Below, one piece after another: positions 33,323 to 45,899 of a DNA stretch of 64,000 bases; position 1 is the stretch's first letter; each line of letters begins with the position of its first letter. The DNA lies in assembly GCA_026545765.1 (NCBI GenBank), contig CM048841.1:65361354-65425353 (forward strand), written 5' to 3'. Under the pieces are notes generated by a model. That model saw only the letters and a program-made list of their open reading frames with translations, did no database searches and was not told the DNA's origin. This DNA comes from Plantago major. Lineage: Eukaryota > Streptophyta > Magnoliopsida > Lamiales > Plantaginaceae. Both the position numbers and the translations under genes were made by a program.

Positions 33323-34504
33323 ATGGTAGAGATGAATTTTAAGTCATGCCTAGTTTCTCAAGTTTCAGATAGTAGGTAGTGTTTTCCCTAATTGTGAAAA
33401 AAATTGTATAGTTTAATTTCTTGAATCTGCAATTGGATTCTTGAGATGAATTGCATCTGTGATTCATATCTGCCAACATGGTTGTTGGTCATTTCTCTTT
33501 AAATTGTTGGCCAACCCACTTCTGGAAAGTTTCAACTTAGCAAGTGGTTTTGTTAATGATATAGTATGTTCAGAACATTACTTGATTCTGTGTTTCAGCG
33601 ACAACAGTTTGCAGCTATAGCTTTACATTTGAACATAAGTATTAATTAGTATTGCTCTATGAACTTGGACTTTATGAGTTGAAAATTCATAAAGTGCTAC
33701 TACATGAGAGGAGAGGATATCTATTAAGTTGTGTCATCCCTTTAAAATTACTTGTTAAGAGGGAAGGTTATTCAGTTTATACGTTGTTTGTTTGATCTTA
33801 TCAGAACTGCACACGTCCCTCACGAGTAGACCACGGCTAGTCAGCTCTACACGTGAAATCACTATAGACATCTTTGGGCAAGCCAGAATTATCATCGGCT
33901 GGGGCACCCATCATCAACTTAGGCATGCTCTGATACCATATTAAGTTGGGTCAACATCCTTTAAAAAAGCCTTGTTAAGGGGTAAGTTATCCAGCTTACA
34001 CGTTATTTGTTTGATTTTCTCATAAGTCTCACAAGTAACGTGAGATATTCTAACAATCTCCCATCTGAATTCAAGAGAGGATTGCAAGCCAATTCAAGTA
34101 TAATTTTCCAAGTGATAACTTTACATGGAGAGAGGAAGGATTTACACCCTTTACTCTTTTATCTTGGACAAGTTCGACGTAGAGTTAACTGGCCCCCACC
34201 AAAGAAAAAAGAATTCCCCCCCCCCCCCCCAAAAATAATCCAATATGTATCTCAAAATTCTGGCTCCACCTGATGGGGTTGCGACGTGGGTGTGGGCCTC
34301 ATGGGACGGCGTGACTTCATGACCAGGTGGCTATGCGTAATGTTATTTACAACTAGAATCCACGTAACCCATTACACATATTTTAATTTTTGTCTTTATT
34401 AACCTTATTTCAATTTAAAAGGACTTTCAGTCAAATCATGAATGAAAAACAAATAATGGGGGAATGAATAATTTGTATACTAATGAGATATATGCCATTG
34501 AATT
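33323..34504. other. Gene-poor DNA with a degenerate internal duplication
   Basis: Two diverged copies of about 75 bp (33729-33803 and 33944-34022, both with CTTGTTAAG, a GTTATxCAG(T/C)TTA core and GTTTGTTTGAT) flank a segment with CTCTGATACCATATTAAG at 33930-33947. Such sequence is common in plant LTR debris, so an old retrotransposon scrap is likely. A run of C at 34217-34230 follows. No gene is seen. Confidence 0.4.
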
Positions 34505-36490
34505 TACTTAATAGTAGTCGTACAATGTTAAAATGAGATAGTAGTCGTACAATAAAGTGTTTGCCAAGAGTACCCTTTATTTATTTTTTTAATAATTATA
34601 TCTTAAAATCTACAAATTTATATGTAATCCCATTATACACTTTCATTAAAAATAAAATTCATTAATACATTTTATTTGCAGCCACCAAAGGAGCACCCAC
34701 GACCATTTCAGCTCTTATACACGCTGCTACTATGGTGGCAATTACTTATTTTTTATTTGTTTGTTGTACAAAAAAACTTTTTGAATTCCCAGTAGAAAGA
34801 GATTTTCCCAAGGAAAAGGCTTTTAACGCTGCCCCTTGCTTGGCTTGGAATGTCTGTTGCTCCTGTTGGCCCCTACCTCCGGCGGCCGACAAAGCTGATA
34901 ATGTTTTACTTTTACTTTGCACAGATGGTCTTGTACGATTTTGGAATTACAATCTACACAACCAAGTGAAAATACAAACATATTGAAGATCCCATGAGAA
35001 GAGTTTTCTTGCACATTTAAGATTTGTGCCATCATCAATTACTCTTGAATGGTATCAAGCATAAGTAGAGTTTAGTTGCACATTCAAGATTTGTGGCTTC
35101 CTCAATCCATACTGCTTGAATCTTTGCCTCATATACTCCATGTAATCGAACTCTAGAGTTTGCGTCTTGGTGAATTTCATGGTTAATATAGATTAATGTT
35201 CTCAGGAATATAGTAATGTTTGTAGATAGAGATTATAGGTTTACTAAAACTTAAAAGAGTTTTAAACATTATGAGAGTCCTTCTTCATTAATTAATGAGT
35301 CAATTCGCGGATCTTGAGTTGCGGATTTCGGTAATCTAGATCTAAAAGCGGATTGTCGGATTAATATAAATACATATTTTTCTTTTTCTTTCATTTCCTT
35401 CTTCCTTCTTTCTCTCTCCCTACCCCCTCTCTTCCATTCTCTCTCTTTTCCGATCATCTCTCCGGTGATATCTCCGCCGTCTGGCCACCAATCTTAAATC
35501 CGATCGCATATTTGAGTAGCCTATGACCCGATCTACCTTTCTATCGTTTCGTTTTTCATTTGGTCGACTTTTGAATTGGTTGGCCTGAATTCGAAGCTTT
35601 TCCGGTTGTCTTCTCTCACGGATCTCCGACTACTCAACATATATAAGTCATAACCTTGCCGTTTCCTCGATTTTCAGGTTTCTTCTCTCGATTCTTCAGT
35701 TTTTTTCATTTTTCATTTTGTTTTGGTGATTTTTAATGATTTCGCGTAACTTTATATTTCATGTGTAATTGTTGATGTTTTAACATTAATTGTGCATGTT
35801 TGACCTGTAATTGTTGATGTTTGCATTTTTTCTCATTTTCAGTTTGTTTTTCTTAGCTTTTACTTTGTTTGTTTGTAAATCTGATTGTAGTGTTCGATTT
35901 TGTTTAGATTTTCTGCAAATGTTGTATGTTTAGTTGTAATAGATGATGTTTTGATTTCATTGTATAGTTTTATGTGTAAATTGTCTATGTTTATCTATTA
36001 TGTTGGACTCTCAATATACTTTCAATATACTGCGGACTCTCAGGAGACGGACTCTTATAGGTTAGTATCTTGTGATTGAGGAATTAGGGTTATTGAATTG
36101 GGGAATTAGGTTTCTTGAATTAAATTGGGGAATAAATTGTGTGTATAGTTAGGATATAGATGAATGAAGAATGAAGACGGAATGAATGAACAATGAAGCC
36201 ATTTTGTTTAGATGCTCTGTTTTCTTGGGCTTTACTTTTCTGGAGACGTTTGTAATTGTAATATTAATATGAGTGTTAATTTTGTCTTTTACATTTATGT
36301 ATTTTTGTTCATTACATATTAAAATTTAATTAGATTGGTAGATTAAATTAATTAACTAAGACGACTACTTTTGAAATAGTGACATACAAAGTTAATAACA
36401 GACAAAACTAACGGTCAAGATTAGATCTTTAACGGTAGTACAACTACTATATCATTTTAACATATAGTACGACAACTATCTCACCGTAGA
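34505..36490. other. Possible element bounded by inverted GTAGTCGTAC motifs
   Basis: A segment near 34512-34555 (GTAGTCGTAC, ATGTTAAAATGA, then GTAGTCGTAC again) recurs in diverged inverted form at about 36435-36482. Between them 35380-35520 is pyrimidine-rich and GC-richer, like a plant 5' leader. No protein is recognisable in any frame. Could be a non-autonomous element that captured host sequence, or coincidence. Confidence 0.3.
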
Positions 36491-36570
36491 AGCCCCGAAC
36501 ATTGTTTTAGCAAAACTATTGTATTTCATTTATGGAATAAATTCTTACAAAATCTCATGATAATCAAAAT

Positions 36571-36656
36571 GTACTTGCGTAAGCGCAACATAATCTTCAC
36601 TAATGTCTTGACTTGTACTTGTGTAAGCGCAACATAATCTTCACTAATGTCTTGAC
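36571..36656. repeat. 44-bp tandem duplication
   Basis: GTACTTGCGTAAGCGCAACA begins copy 1 at 36571 and GTACTTGTGTAAGCGCAACA begins copy 2 at 36615. Both continue with AATCTTCACTAATGTCTTGACT. Surrounding DNA up to about 37400 shows no gene. Confidence 0.8.
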
Positions 36657-37843
36657 TAATGCGTGTGCTAAAACATTAGTAGCATTTCTCCTAACATGAA
36701 GAGCAGAGAATGAGCAAAACAGGGATGACATGTAATATATGCTCTCAATAAAAATTCATTCCTATCTCAAAAAAAAAAAAAAATCCATTCCTCACTTAGT
36801 AGCAGCGGAATAAGTTTTGTGACGGAGAGAGACCGGATTAAGGAGTATATGGTACGTACTGCTTCGGAATCAAAAGAAAAAAACTTGGGAGCTATCTTTA
36901 TGTAGAAGAGGGTCAACATAATATATGGTACTACTGTCGATTTGGCCAACTATAAAGGACAAAAGGGACTGGGAAGATGAAGGGAAAAAAAAGGAAAAAT
37001 TCCTGTGCACTAGTTTGCACCTAGTTTTGGAGCTGAGAGAAAAACAAAAGATTTGGGGTTAGTGTTTGGTGTTTGCTCGTTTGAGCCTTTGAGGAAGGAA
37101 GGAGATTAGAAATTGGCAACGACAATCTTGACCAAAACGGTAGCTGAAGTTCAACAAGAAACGGAACACAGGAAAGGAGAGTGGATTTTGTTGCAGGTAA
37201 GAAAAAGAAATGGGCGGTAACAAAAGAAAGGGAAAAAAAAAAAAAAGAAAGAAGGAGAAAGAACCACGATGTTGGTTTGAGTCTTTCATGGATTTGATAC
37301 CTACATCGCTATCATACCATATAGAAAAATTGAATATATGAAAATTCAATAGAAGTTAGTTACATTATTATTTGGCATAAGCCTCTATATATATGGAAAA
37401 ATTAGACCAAGTCCCCTCAATAAATACCACTCACTCATTTTGGTCCCTCCGTTTTCAACGATAATATCGTAGAACAGGTTTTGATAAATCAATAACATTT
37501 CAGTCCAAAAGTCAACGGCTGGTGCGGACGTGGCATGCAATTATTGACGTGGATAATCAAGTAATTGATTTTCGGCCTTTTTCTTTATCTTTTCTTTTCA
37601 ATTTTACTGTTGGACCTTTTTGTTATTGATTTATTTAAGTAGCTAGTTGTTAGCCTGGTAGTTGGACCGGTTTGTAATTGATTATATTGGGGACTAATAT
37701 GTAATTAAAATATGACACCTAGTTTAAAAAACTAGCCGTTGCAGGATGGATTTGGTTTTTCTATTTAAGGCCAATTTTTGTGTGTTTATGCACACAATCT
37801 GCCAAAAATCTATCGTTTTGTTCTTGAATTTATTTTGAAGGTC
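36657..37843. other. Non-coding DNA left of the MULE
   Basis: No gene is recognised. At 37402-37462, AAAAATTAGACCAAGTCCCC and TTTTGGTCCCTCCGTTTTC resemble terminal repeats of some plant Mutator-like elements, so the left MULE end may lie here. No matching inverted copy is visible to the right of 45549. Confidence 0.35.
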
Positions 37844-38227
37844 ATGGCATCATGTAGTCAAGGATCTGGAGCAGTTCAATCCGGTGGAAGAGAAGAATTT
37901 TGTGTCAAGTGTGGAAGGAAAACTAATGTTTAGAAGTCCCGTTCACAGACTAACACCAAGAAAATGTACAATCGGTGTCCGGTGCATATATTTTTCCGTT
38001 GGTACGAAGATGAAGAGATAGTTGAAGAAAGGAAAATGGCAGGTGAGGATGAAGATGAAGCAGAATGAAGGCTACAACAAGACAACACAAATATGCTAAG
38101 AGAGTTGATTGAATCCAACAAACAAGTTCAAGAAGAACAGGAGAAAACCAACATGCTGTTAAGAGAAATGGTTGATGCTAACCAACAACAAGCTAGGATT
38201 CAAGAAGAACAAAAATGTCATGAATAA
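37844..38227 (+). pseudogene. GRF-type zinc-finger/coiled-coil gene with two in-frame stops
   Basis: One frame runs 127 codons from ATG (37844) to TAA (38225-38227) but contains TAG at 37931 and TGA at 38066. The N-terminal half has CVKCGRKTNV and, after the first stop, NTKKMYNRCPVHIFFRWYEDE, matching the cysteine and FFRW features of GRF zinc fingers. The second half (NTNMLRELIESNKQVQEEQEK) is a coiled coil. It is convergent to the mudrA-type gene, whose end lies about 250 bp away. The conserved frame and sparse stops suggest recent inactivation. Confidence 0.65.
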
Positions 38228-41200
38228 GCTTTATATATTCCTACTTGTTAAGGCTGCAATTAGAGGGTAGAGTAGGTAGAATTCTAGAGTTATGCTAAGC
38301 AGATGTATGCAACATCATTTTCCATAAATAAAGCATCACTCATTCCAAAATAAGTTAACGTAGCAACTGAGTCATCCAATCTAGACAAAATGATAACTAA
38401 TCCATTCAAAATACATTTTGAAATACCATACATAATGTATCATAAAAAATATACTGTCAAGCACCTAATAACAACTCTACTATCAGTCCATCACTCTTGA
38501 CTAGTAAACTGGGAGTAAGGCATATCTTAGGAGCATTGAACAGGGTTTTTTCACATTGTTCTTCTTCTTTTTTGCTGCTTTCTTTGGTCCAGTAGCATTT
38601 GCAGTAGCATTTTCCTTTCTTTTTCCAATCTGCATAGTCAAATAGTTAGTAAATGATTGTATGTATTGATAGTAGCTTGAGAGTAACTGATAATAAACAT
38701 AGAACTTACATTGCTTGTTGTGTCACTTCTTTTCCCATCACCTCCAGAAGTGCCTTCACCTTGAGTTTGAGATGATTGTGCTTAAGACAAGATAGGATGT
38801 TTAGTATACTTAAGTTTCTAATTTTTCTAATATTTAAAGACAAGGACAGAAGCATACATTAGTAGTTGCTGACTTCTTCAACAATGGACATTTTGCCTTG
38901 TTGTGTCCAGTTTTGCACACTGTCTGCACTTGTATTGTTTTCTCAATCCAGACACTTTAGGTTTCCTGGCAAGCTCAGATGGATGCCTTTTCCTTGTCAC
39001 AGCAGGTCTCCCAAGAAGTCTTCTATTCTCAGGTGGTCCACATTCATCATTGTTCAAGTCAGTTGGCTAAAAGTTGTGTTGAGGAATTGGTTGAATCATA
39101 ATGTCATAAGTAGCATTGTATGCTGCCTTGCTATGGTAATGTGAAAGGAAATGTTCACCTTCAAACCTGATATGATTGATTGCCACCCAAGCATGTCTGC
39201 ATGGGATCCTAGTAATATCCCATCTCCTACAGTCACATGATCTCTTTGATACATTTACCACAAACCTAAATGAAATGTCTTGAACATCAAACACCATGTC
39301 TACCTCAGACACAATAGAACACCTCCTTGACTGTTGTAATGACTAATTCATCTTAAACAGAACCTTAGGTATTGCAACTGCCTTATTCCTCAACCCTTTG
39401 CCTTTCCTAACTGTGAGCCTTTTCATAATTTGAGTTCTAAGTCCCTCAAGTATGTTCAAGATGGAATAACCTCTAATAGGATCAACCTAAGAATGAAATG
39501 ATTCACTACAGTTGTTGGTAACATGATCTATCTTAGGAGTAGGATCATAGGCATGCCTAGCCCACAAACCAATTTCAATAGCCATGAGATAGTTATATGC
39601 AACTTGGTTACCCGACATTTAATGCATGCATGTTATGATGCAAGTTTCACCAAAACACAATTGTAAGCATAAATGAGAGGGATATAGTCATTTTACCTGC
39701 TTTAATATTGGTCATAGCTTTATTGAATCCGTAAGGAGTGAAGGCAGTAATAGCTTGCCAAAAAAACTTCCTCAAATCACTACTTGGCCATTTCTGCTTG
39801 AAGTTATCATAAATGTGCTTAGCACACTTCCTATTGATAACTTCAGGGACAAAATCCTTAACTATCTCCACCAGTCCCTATAACATTACATGAATTATGT
39901 TAGTGATTTGAGTGACAAGACAATCATTTAACAAAATAAATGTTTAAGATAGTATTACCTTTTGCATGTCAACCATAAAATGCCAATGTTTATCCCTATT
40001 CCATGGTCCTATCATGTGCTCCAGGCATTGCATGAAAAAGCCCCAGCTGTCTTTGCATTCACTCTCAGTCACATCATAAGCAACTGGAAAGATACCTACA
40101 TCACATAAATAAACACAATCAAAACATGTAATAACTATAAATTATAATGAATTAAACACAAATGTTACCTCCATCACCATCAATCCCTACACAGCTCAAG
40201 AGAATCCCAGTATACCTTCCTTTTAGATAGCATCCATCAAAGAATAAGAATGGACTACATCCATTCAGAAAACCCTTTTCAATGCATCCAAACTAACAAA
40301 AAACCTCTTAAACTGAGGAGGTCTATCTATAAATGTTGTTTTCAGAAATTCTGTTGTGCTCCCTGGATTAGTTCTAAGGATCATTTCTTCATACTTGGGC
40401 ATTAGCATGTAAGCTTGCACTGGATCCCCTCCTAAAATCTCCAAGGCCTTTTGTTTAGCCCTATACATTCTCATGTATGGGACTGTGATACCCAATTCAT
40501 TTGTCACCCAAGTTAGTAATTCCTTTGCCTCTAATTTAGGACTTCACTAAGGATCTTGGTAGCCAACCAATTGGAATCAGCTTCCTTATGATTCACTTGC
40601 CTAAGACAACTGTGTGTCCCATTATATGTCTTCACAGTAAATATTTTCTGATCCAATGATGAGCAATGCAGCCTCCATTTGCAACCTTGTCCTGCACAAT
40701 ACACTGTGTATCTTACTGCATCATTCTTCTTCCTTTTCATATGAAATACTTTCTTCATTGCATACTCCTTCACTCTTCTCATCAGTTCTTTCTTGTTCAC
40801 AAATAGATCCCCCACCTTTAAATTCTTTATCCCATTGTTCATTTGCCAACTCAAACTCATCTTCAATCCCATCAACATAATCACCTTCATCTGGCCCATC
40901 ATACACATAATCCTCATCACTATCATGATCTTCTGGTGATGGCTGATATGAAGGATCTTGTTCATCCTCATTACCATCATTTTTCCCATCATCCTCACCC
41001 TCTTCAGTGTCATCCACATCTTTATCACTTTTTTCACCTCCAATTTTTCCCCTTGTAAAACCTTCATCCTCAGAGTCATGCAAGTATACATTTTCAGGAC
41101 ATTCTTCCTCACAGTCATCTATGTCACTATCACTGTCACATTCAACCATTTCCCCTTTCCCTTGTCTACCCTACTTTTACCTTGTTCTATTATTGTTTCA

Positions 41201-41838
41201 TTCTCCAACACCACATTATCATAGGAGGGTACTTTTGTGGGAGGGATTTATGTGGGAGGGTTGTTTAGAACATTGAATAGAAGTTCCTCAAATGACATAT
41301 CATTCATTGACAAGTCAATGTCATCTTCAACAGAGAACACCTTTTCAATGGATGGTGAGAAAAATTTGGGAACATCACTACAAAATATTCACTGTTTAGC
41401 GACGGATATGGCGACGGATAAAAATGTCGTCGTCATTTTTGGCGTCACAGATCTTCTAATGACGGATAACCTATCCGTCGCTAAATAACGACGGATAGAC
41501 TGTTGACTTTTTGGCGACGGATTTTATCCGTCACTAAAAAGCTGATTTTTCCTTTTTTAATTTTTAATTTAACTGGCAATTTGGCGACGGATAAGTTATC
41601 CATCGCTAAACAGTAACGGAATTAGCGACGGATAACTTACCCGTCGCTAAATTGCCAGATTTTTAATTTTTTTTTTAATTTTGATGCATGTTTTCATATT
41701 TCACCTGTTTCATTTTGATAAAACGCCCGATAGTAAATCCAGAATAATGAAATTATTTTAATTAAACAGAAATCATTCGACAAAATACAAAATAATCCAG
41801 AATAATGAAATTGTTTTATACAAAACATAAGTCCAAAT

Positions 41839-43607
41839 CTAACTACCGGACGGGGGTGGCTGGTGATGGAACGTGGCCATGAAAGCCTGCATCTGTTGCT
41901 GAAGACGCTGGGTATCCTCCTGTTGTTGTCTAGCTAGCCGCTCCAGCTGCTGCCGATGTTCCTCTTGAACTCTAGCTAGCTGTGCCGCAACATGTGCCTC
42001 CACCTGTGATTGCACCAACTCCGAGACCTGCTCCTGTGTGAAAAGCGGCTGTCTAGATTGCTGGAATGTTGAGTAGCTAGGAGTAGACACCACAGGGCCG
42101 AAACTCCCCAATCCATATACTCGGCCTTTGTTGTCCACTGGGTTGAGGGATAAGAAGATGTTGTTTTGTTGTTCAATTGTCAGCTCCTCATCCGCATCGG
42201 CGATCTACCTCTCCACCTCAGCCTGAAATCGTAAAGTGCATATATCATGAGTTACAGATTTTTCAAAATAACTTGTACTACACAAATATGAACTTTAACC
42301 AAAATTAACGTACCGCAATAGCCTCGGACTTGCAGTCAACCCATCTCCCGTTCTTCAGCTTGGCTCTTTTAAAGAGCGCCAGTGCGCTCTTCTCCTCCCC
42401 AGCCGACACCTGAAGAACGTATATATGCAAACATTTAGCTAGCAACTCATTAAAGTTGTAGAAATTAAACACAAAACACATGTACGACTAAACTAACAAA
42501 TTAGATGTACACTTACCGATTTAACGTGATCCGTAACAACAACTTGCGACCCATAGTGGTGCCTGGCCACTTCGATACCATCAGACGGCTCAGTCAGCCG
42601 GTTCTCTGCTCAGTCCATACCGCTTTACATCAAGACGCCAAGGTAGGCTCCAAAGCGCACCTCCGGTCCACACCATGCTGGCCTAACGCCCTTTCTTTTC
42701 ATTTCGTTAACCATATGCTTATACAAATCTGACCCCAGCGTCTCGAATGTAGGCCATATCTAGGGGAGCAATCGGTTGGGAATGAAGTATGTTTTCTACA
42801 TTTCCAATTCCACACAACATCTAAATTACATAACGTTAACCGAGACATCAACTTAATAAGATAACACAATAGAACATATTCAATGGTGACTAACATATCA
42901 CCCAAGTTCAACGGCTAACATACCACTCACATTATCCTAAAATTTACTAATACATTGGTGACTAACATATCACCCAAGTTCAGTGGCTAACATACCACTC
43001 ACATACAGTGGCTAACATACCACTCACATTAAAACAACGATTATAATAACAAATAAAGGAATGTCAGATTTAAATTTACCCGCAACTCATTAAAGTACTC
43101 ATGCTTCAGCTTGTCCGAGATCTTCGACCACTTCTCGCCCCCTCCCCCGGATTCTCCCTCTTGCCCCTGATGATCTCACTGAGTTTATGGCTAGCCTCTG
43201 GAGGCCATAACCCGTTATCAATGTATAAGATATAAGGAACGAATATTAATTAGTATAGTACAACAATGATATGACATAAATTATCTTAATTAAGTTATGT
43301 TCTATATACAAATGCATAATACTTACTTCGATCTACAGTTCGGGAACAACACAAGCTTCCCATCCCACTTAGCCCCGCCCACAATCTCGGTGAAGGGACA
43401 CCCGTCATCTGGTAAGTTACCCCAGATCAATGTCGAGCATCTGCTCGAACTCGGTGGGGTCTCAGGAACCGCAGATCGGCTGCTCTAACTATCATGATGA
43501 CCATCCTGCTCCTCTGACTCTCGTGCCCGACTACTATCTGACTGGCTACCAGCAGTCAACCTACTGCATGGGGGAGGACGGTGCGTGGATTTCCTTTGTC
43601 GTGGCAT
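41839..43607 (-). pseudogene. TNPA-like gene remnant of CACTA-2
   Basis: The ATG at 43607 directly follows a GCAG acceptor and begins MPRQRKSTHRPPP, matching MPRHRRSTYRPP at 4195. The last exon (42138-41839) has RVYGLGSFGP and a glutamine-rich coiled coil (LARVQEEHRQQLERLARQQQ) ending PPPSGS. An in-frame TAG just upstream (near 42205) and other defects indicate loss of function. The intron holds the short version of the hairpin minisatellite (42885-43026). Confidence 0.75.
42885..43026 (-). repeat. Hairpin minisatellite, CACTA-2 copy
   Basis: Reverse-complement units GGTGA-TATGTTAG-TCACC (two) and AGTGG-TATGTTAG-CC.. (three) occupy the position corresponding to the intron array at 4736-5170 in CACTA-1. 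Confidence 0.85.
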
Positions 43608-45776
43608 CTGCAAAAACATGCAACAAATGGCAAGTCCCTGGCCACACATGGCACAACCATGGCACATCCCTGGCACAGTCAGTGCACTACCATGGCACAT
43701 CCCTAGCACAGACATGAAACATCTAAATGGTCTCCAAATACTCAACCAAATCTCACTAATCCTACTACATATACGAAAACATCTAATTAAATACCATAGA
43801 TACTTACAAACATCTATTCAGTCACTAACAAATCAATTTCACAATAAATCAATCAATTACACAACCTCAAGCTTAACCCACTACTTAATATAAGCTATAT
43901 TAGCTAGTAGATGAGTTTAAAAACATACAATTGATCGAAATTAGCAAAAATCCCAAATTTAGAAAAGTAAGGGTTTAGACTAATACCTTTAATTACGGGA
44001 AAAATAGCCGAAGAAGGATGAAATTGAAGGGCCACCCGAGTTCCTTGTTGAACAAGCTTCAAAAAGACTCCAAGATTGGTCGGAATGGAGGAGTTTTGGT
44101 CGACTTCACAAATGGCGAGAATGGAGCTTCGGAGAAGAAGAAAAGAGAACAGAGAAGAAATGGGGAAGAAGAAGGGCAGTAGCCCGTATTTCAGTCGGTT
44201 TTAGCGACGGATAGCTATCCGTCGCTATATGGATAGCTATCCGTCGCTGGATTTAATTTTTTTATTTTTTTTTACTTTTAACGACGGATAATCTATCCGT
44301 CGTTAATTTTCTATTTTCCTTTTTTTTTTTTGTAAAAAGTCAACAAAGACTTAACGACGGATAGTCTATCCGTCGCTATTTAGCGACGGATAGAAATATA
44401 CATCGCTAAAATCACCGATCCGTCGTTAAGTTATCCGTCGCCCCTTTCCGTCGCTAAAAGCTAGTTTTTTTGTAGTGCATATGGAGTCACAAGTGGAGAT
44501 GATTCCCTGACATTTGAATGAGCAGGGGAAGGAGTTCTTACATCATGTACCTGGACTTGATTTTCATGCACAAGGGAGGTTGGCTTTTCATGGACAGGGG
44601 AGGGGGGTTTTCTTGAGTGATTGGTTCAGATGGGGATTTTTCTTGAGACATTGGTTCAGGAGGGTTATCTTGAGTGATTGGTTCAGATGGAGCTTTTTCT
44701 TCAGACATTGGTTCATTAGGGATTTCTAGCATGATTGGTACAAGGGGTTTATCATCTTCCCTACTTGAACATTCAGTTAAATCAACTAACACACTGTTTG
44801 GGTGTTCTTTTGGGGGCTTACTTCTTCTCCATTTATATGGCCTTGCCTATGGGGTGGTGCTTGAAAGAATTCAGGCTTAAGGGGAGATACATATAGGCCA
44901 TCAATATCATCACTCTTGAACAGATGCTTCTTAGTATTGCTAAAATCTATAGCTAAAGGAGCTACATCTTCATTCTCAAGGTGTAATTCTAACTTCTTTA
45001 AACTGACTACTTCTTTCAAACATCAGTGCAACATCATCATCATCAGTCAACAAATCGTAAATCCCAGGCAAACCATCAACAACATATTTCATAGTAAATG
45101 TCTATGTGTTCTGATGACGCACATCAATTAGAACTTCTTTCATCATTAAATCAGCCAGTTTGGAGTATGTATACATGTGACTGTCAACATTGGTGACCAT
45201 GTATTGCGCCTTCATATAGTGAATCCGTACATTGAACTTCTCATCATCTAGTAAACAGAAGAATTGCAGAAGTTTAAGCATACGGAAAATTGAAGTTCAA
45301 AAATACAAAATTGTACTCACTCAAGTCATATCAAACTGTTTTAACAACAAATAAAAACATAATAACATTACATAATCAACAACAAAGAAAAAGATGGAAA
45401 AATTATAAAACTAGGGTTTCTCTGCCGATTTTGCACAAAGTTATCAATTTTCCAACATCAAACAGCCATCCACATCATCTAACATACAAACAAAGCTACA
45501 CATGTATAAACTCATACAAAATTGAAGACACATGAAACATACCTGACATTTTGCCGTTTCTTCACTCGAAACAGGTTTTCAAGCAACCCCAACCAAGCGC
45601 GAATGGGGATGATTAAATTCCGGCAAGTAAAATCCACAATCAGGCGATGAATATGGTGATTTTTCGGACACCAATTGCAGAGAAAACAGAGGAGACGAAG
45701 AGAAGAAGATGGTGGTGGGTTTGAGAGTGAAATGTTTTTCCCCCTTTTCACTTTTCTTCAATAAATACATTAGTTA

Positions 45777-45899
45777 GGCTCTGTTCTCTTCAACTGAAAA
45801 CTCATTCAGTTCAGTTCAGTTCTGCTTAGATATATTTTATACTACAATTCAATTCAGTTCAGTTCAGTTCAGTAAATTTCAGTTGAAAAGAACAGAGCC
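45777..45899. mobile_element. 123-bp palindromic MITE, TSD TTA
   Basis: GGCTCTGTTCTCTTCAACTG at the left pairs with CAGTTGAAAAGAACAGAGCC at the right. TTA flanks both ends (45774-45776 and 45900-45902). The interior is built from TTCAG/AGTTC words. Relatives lie at 51323-51480 and 59080-59207. Confidence 0.88.

Larger units (their letters stand above)
41376..44477 (-). mobile_element. CACTA-2, 3.1-kb non-autonomous derivative, TSD CAT
   Basis: CACTACAAAATATTC at 41376 and the inverted end GTTTTTTTGTAGTG at 44477 are flanked by CAT on both sides (41373-41375 and 44478-44480). Subterminal GCGACGGAT/ATCCGTCGC palindromes fill both ends (41400-41660 and 44205-44460). The interior retains only the TNPA-like gene on the minus strand; the TNP2 transposase is absent. 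It interrupts the MULE transposase gene. Confidence 0.95.
37844..45549 (-). mobile_element. Mutator-like element (MULE), interrupted by CACTA-2
   Basis: A mudrA-type transposase gene on the minus strand and a convergent GRF zinc-finger gene on the plus strand define the coding body. The terminal repeats are not identified, so the true limits extend beyond the given coordinates. CACTA-2 splits it between 41375 and 44478. Confidence 0.7.
38490..45549 (-). pseudogene. mudrA-type MULE transposase, broken and split by CACTA-2
   Basis: The start ATG at 45549 (ATGTCAG|GTATGT) splices to a PB1-like N-terminal domain at 45251-45010 (DEKFNVRIHYMKAQYMV), which holds a TAG after VRHQNT. Acidic linkers at 44792-44538 and 41370-40880 lie on either side of CACTA-2. 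The MuDR DNA-binding domain follows at 40830-40540 (LKVGDLFVNKKELMRRVKEYA), then MULE catalytic-region pieces at 40507-40265 and 39871-39647 (KWPSSDLRKFFWQAI), and a SWIM zinc finger at 39312-39067 (CDCRRWDITRIPCRHAW). A zinc knuckle near 38915-38880 (KCRQC...) is broken by a 1-base loss. Multiple stops and frame changes make it non-functional. Confidence 0.82.

Noticed and set aside
34217..34230. Poly-C run as a G-quadruplex candidate
   Set aside because: A single uninterrupted homopolymer, like the G-runs at 8140 and C-run at 9128; length is unstable and may be a sequencing artefact.
34732..34986. 84-aa ORF with a WNYNLHNQ tail reminiscent of WD proteins
   Set aside because: Only a few residues look similar, no repeat structure, no splice partners.
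40843..41276. Plus-strand His/Ser-rich ORFs
   Set aside because: Complementary to the acidic linker of the MULE transposase (GAT/GAA codons read as ATC/TTC or CAT), hence artefactual.
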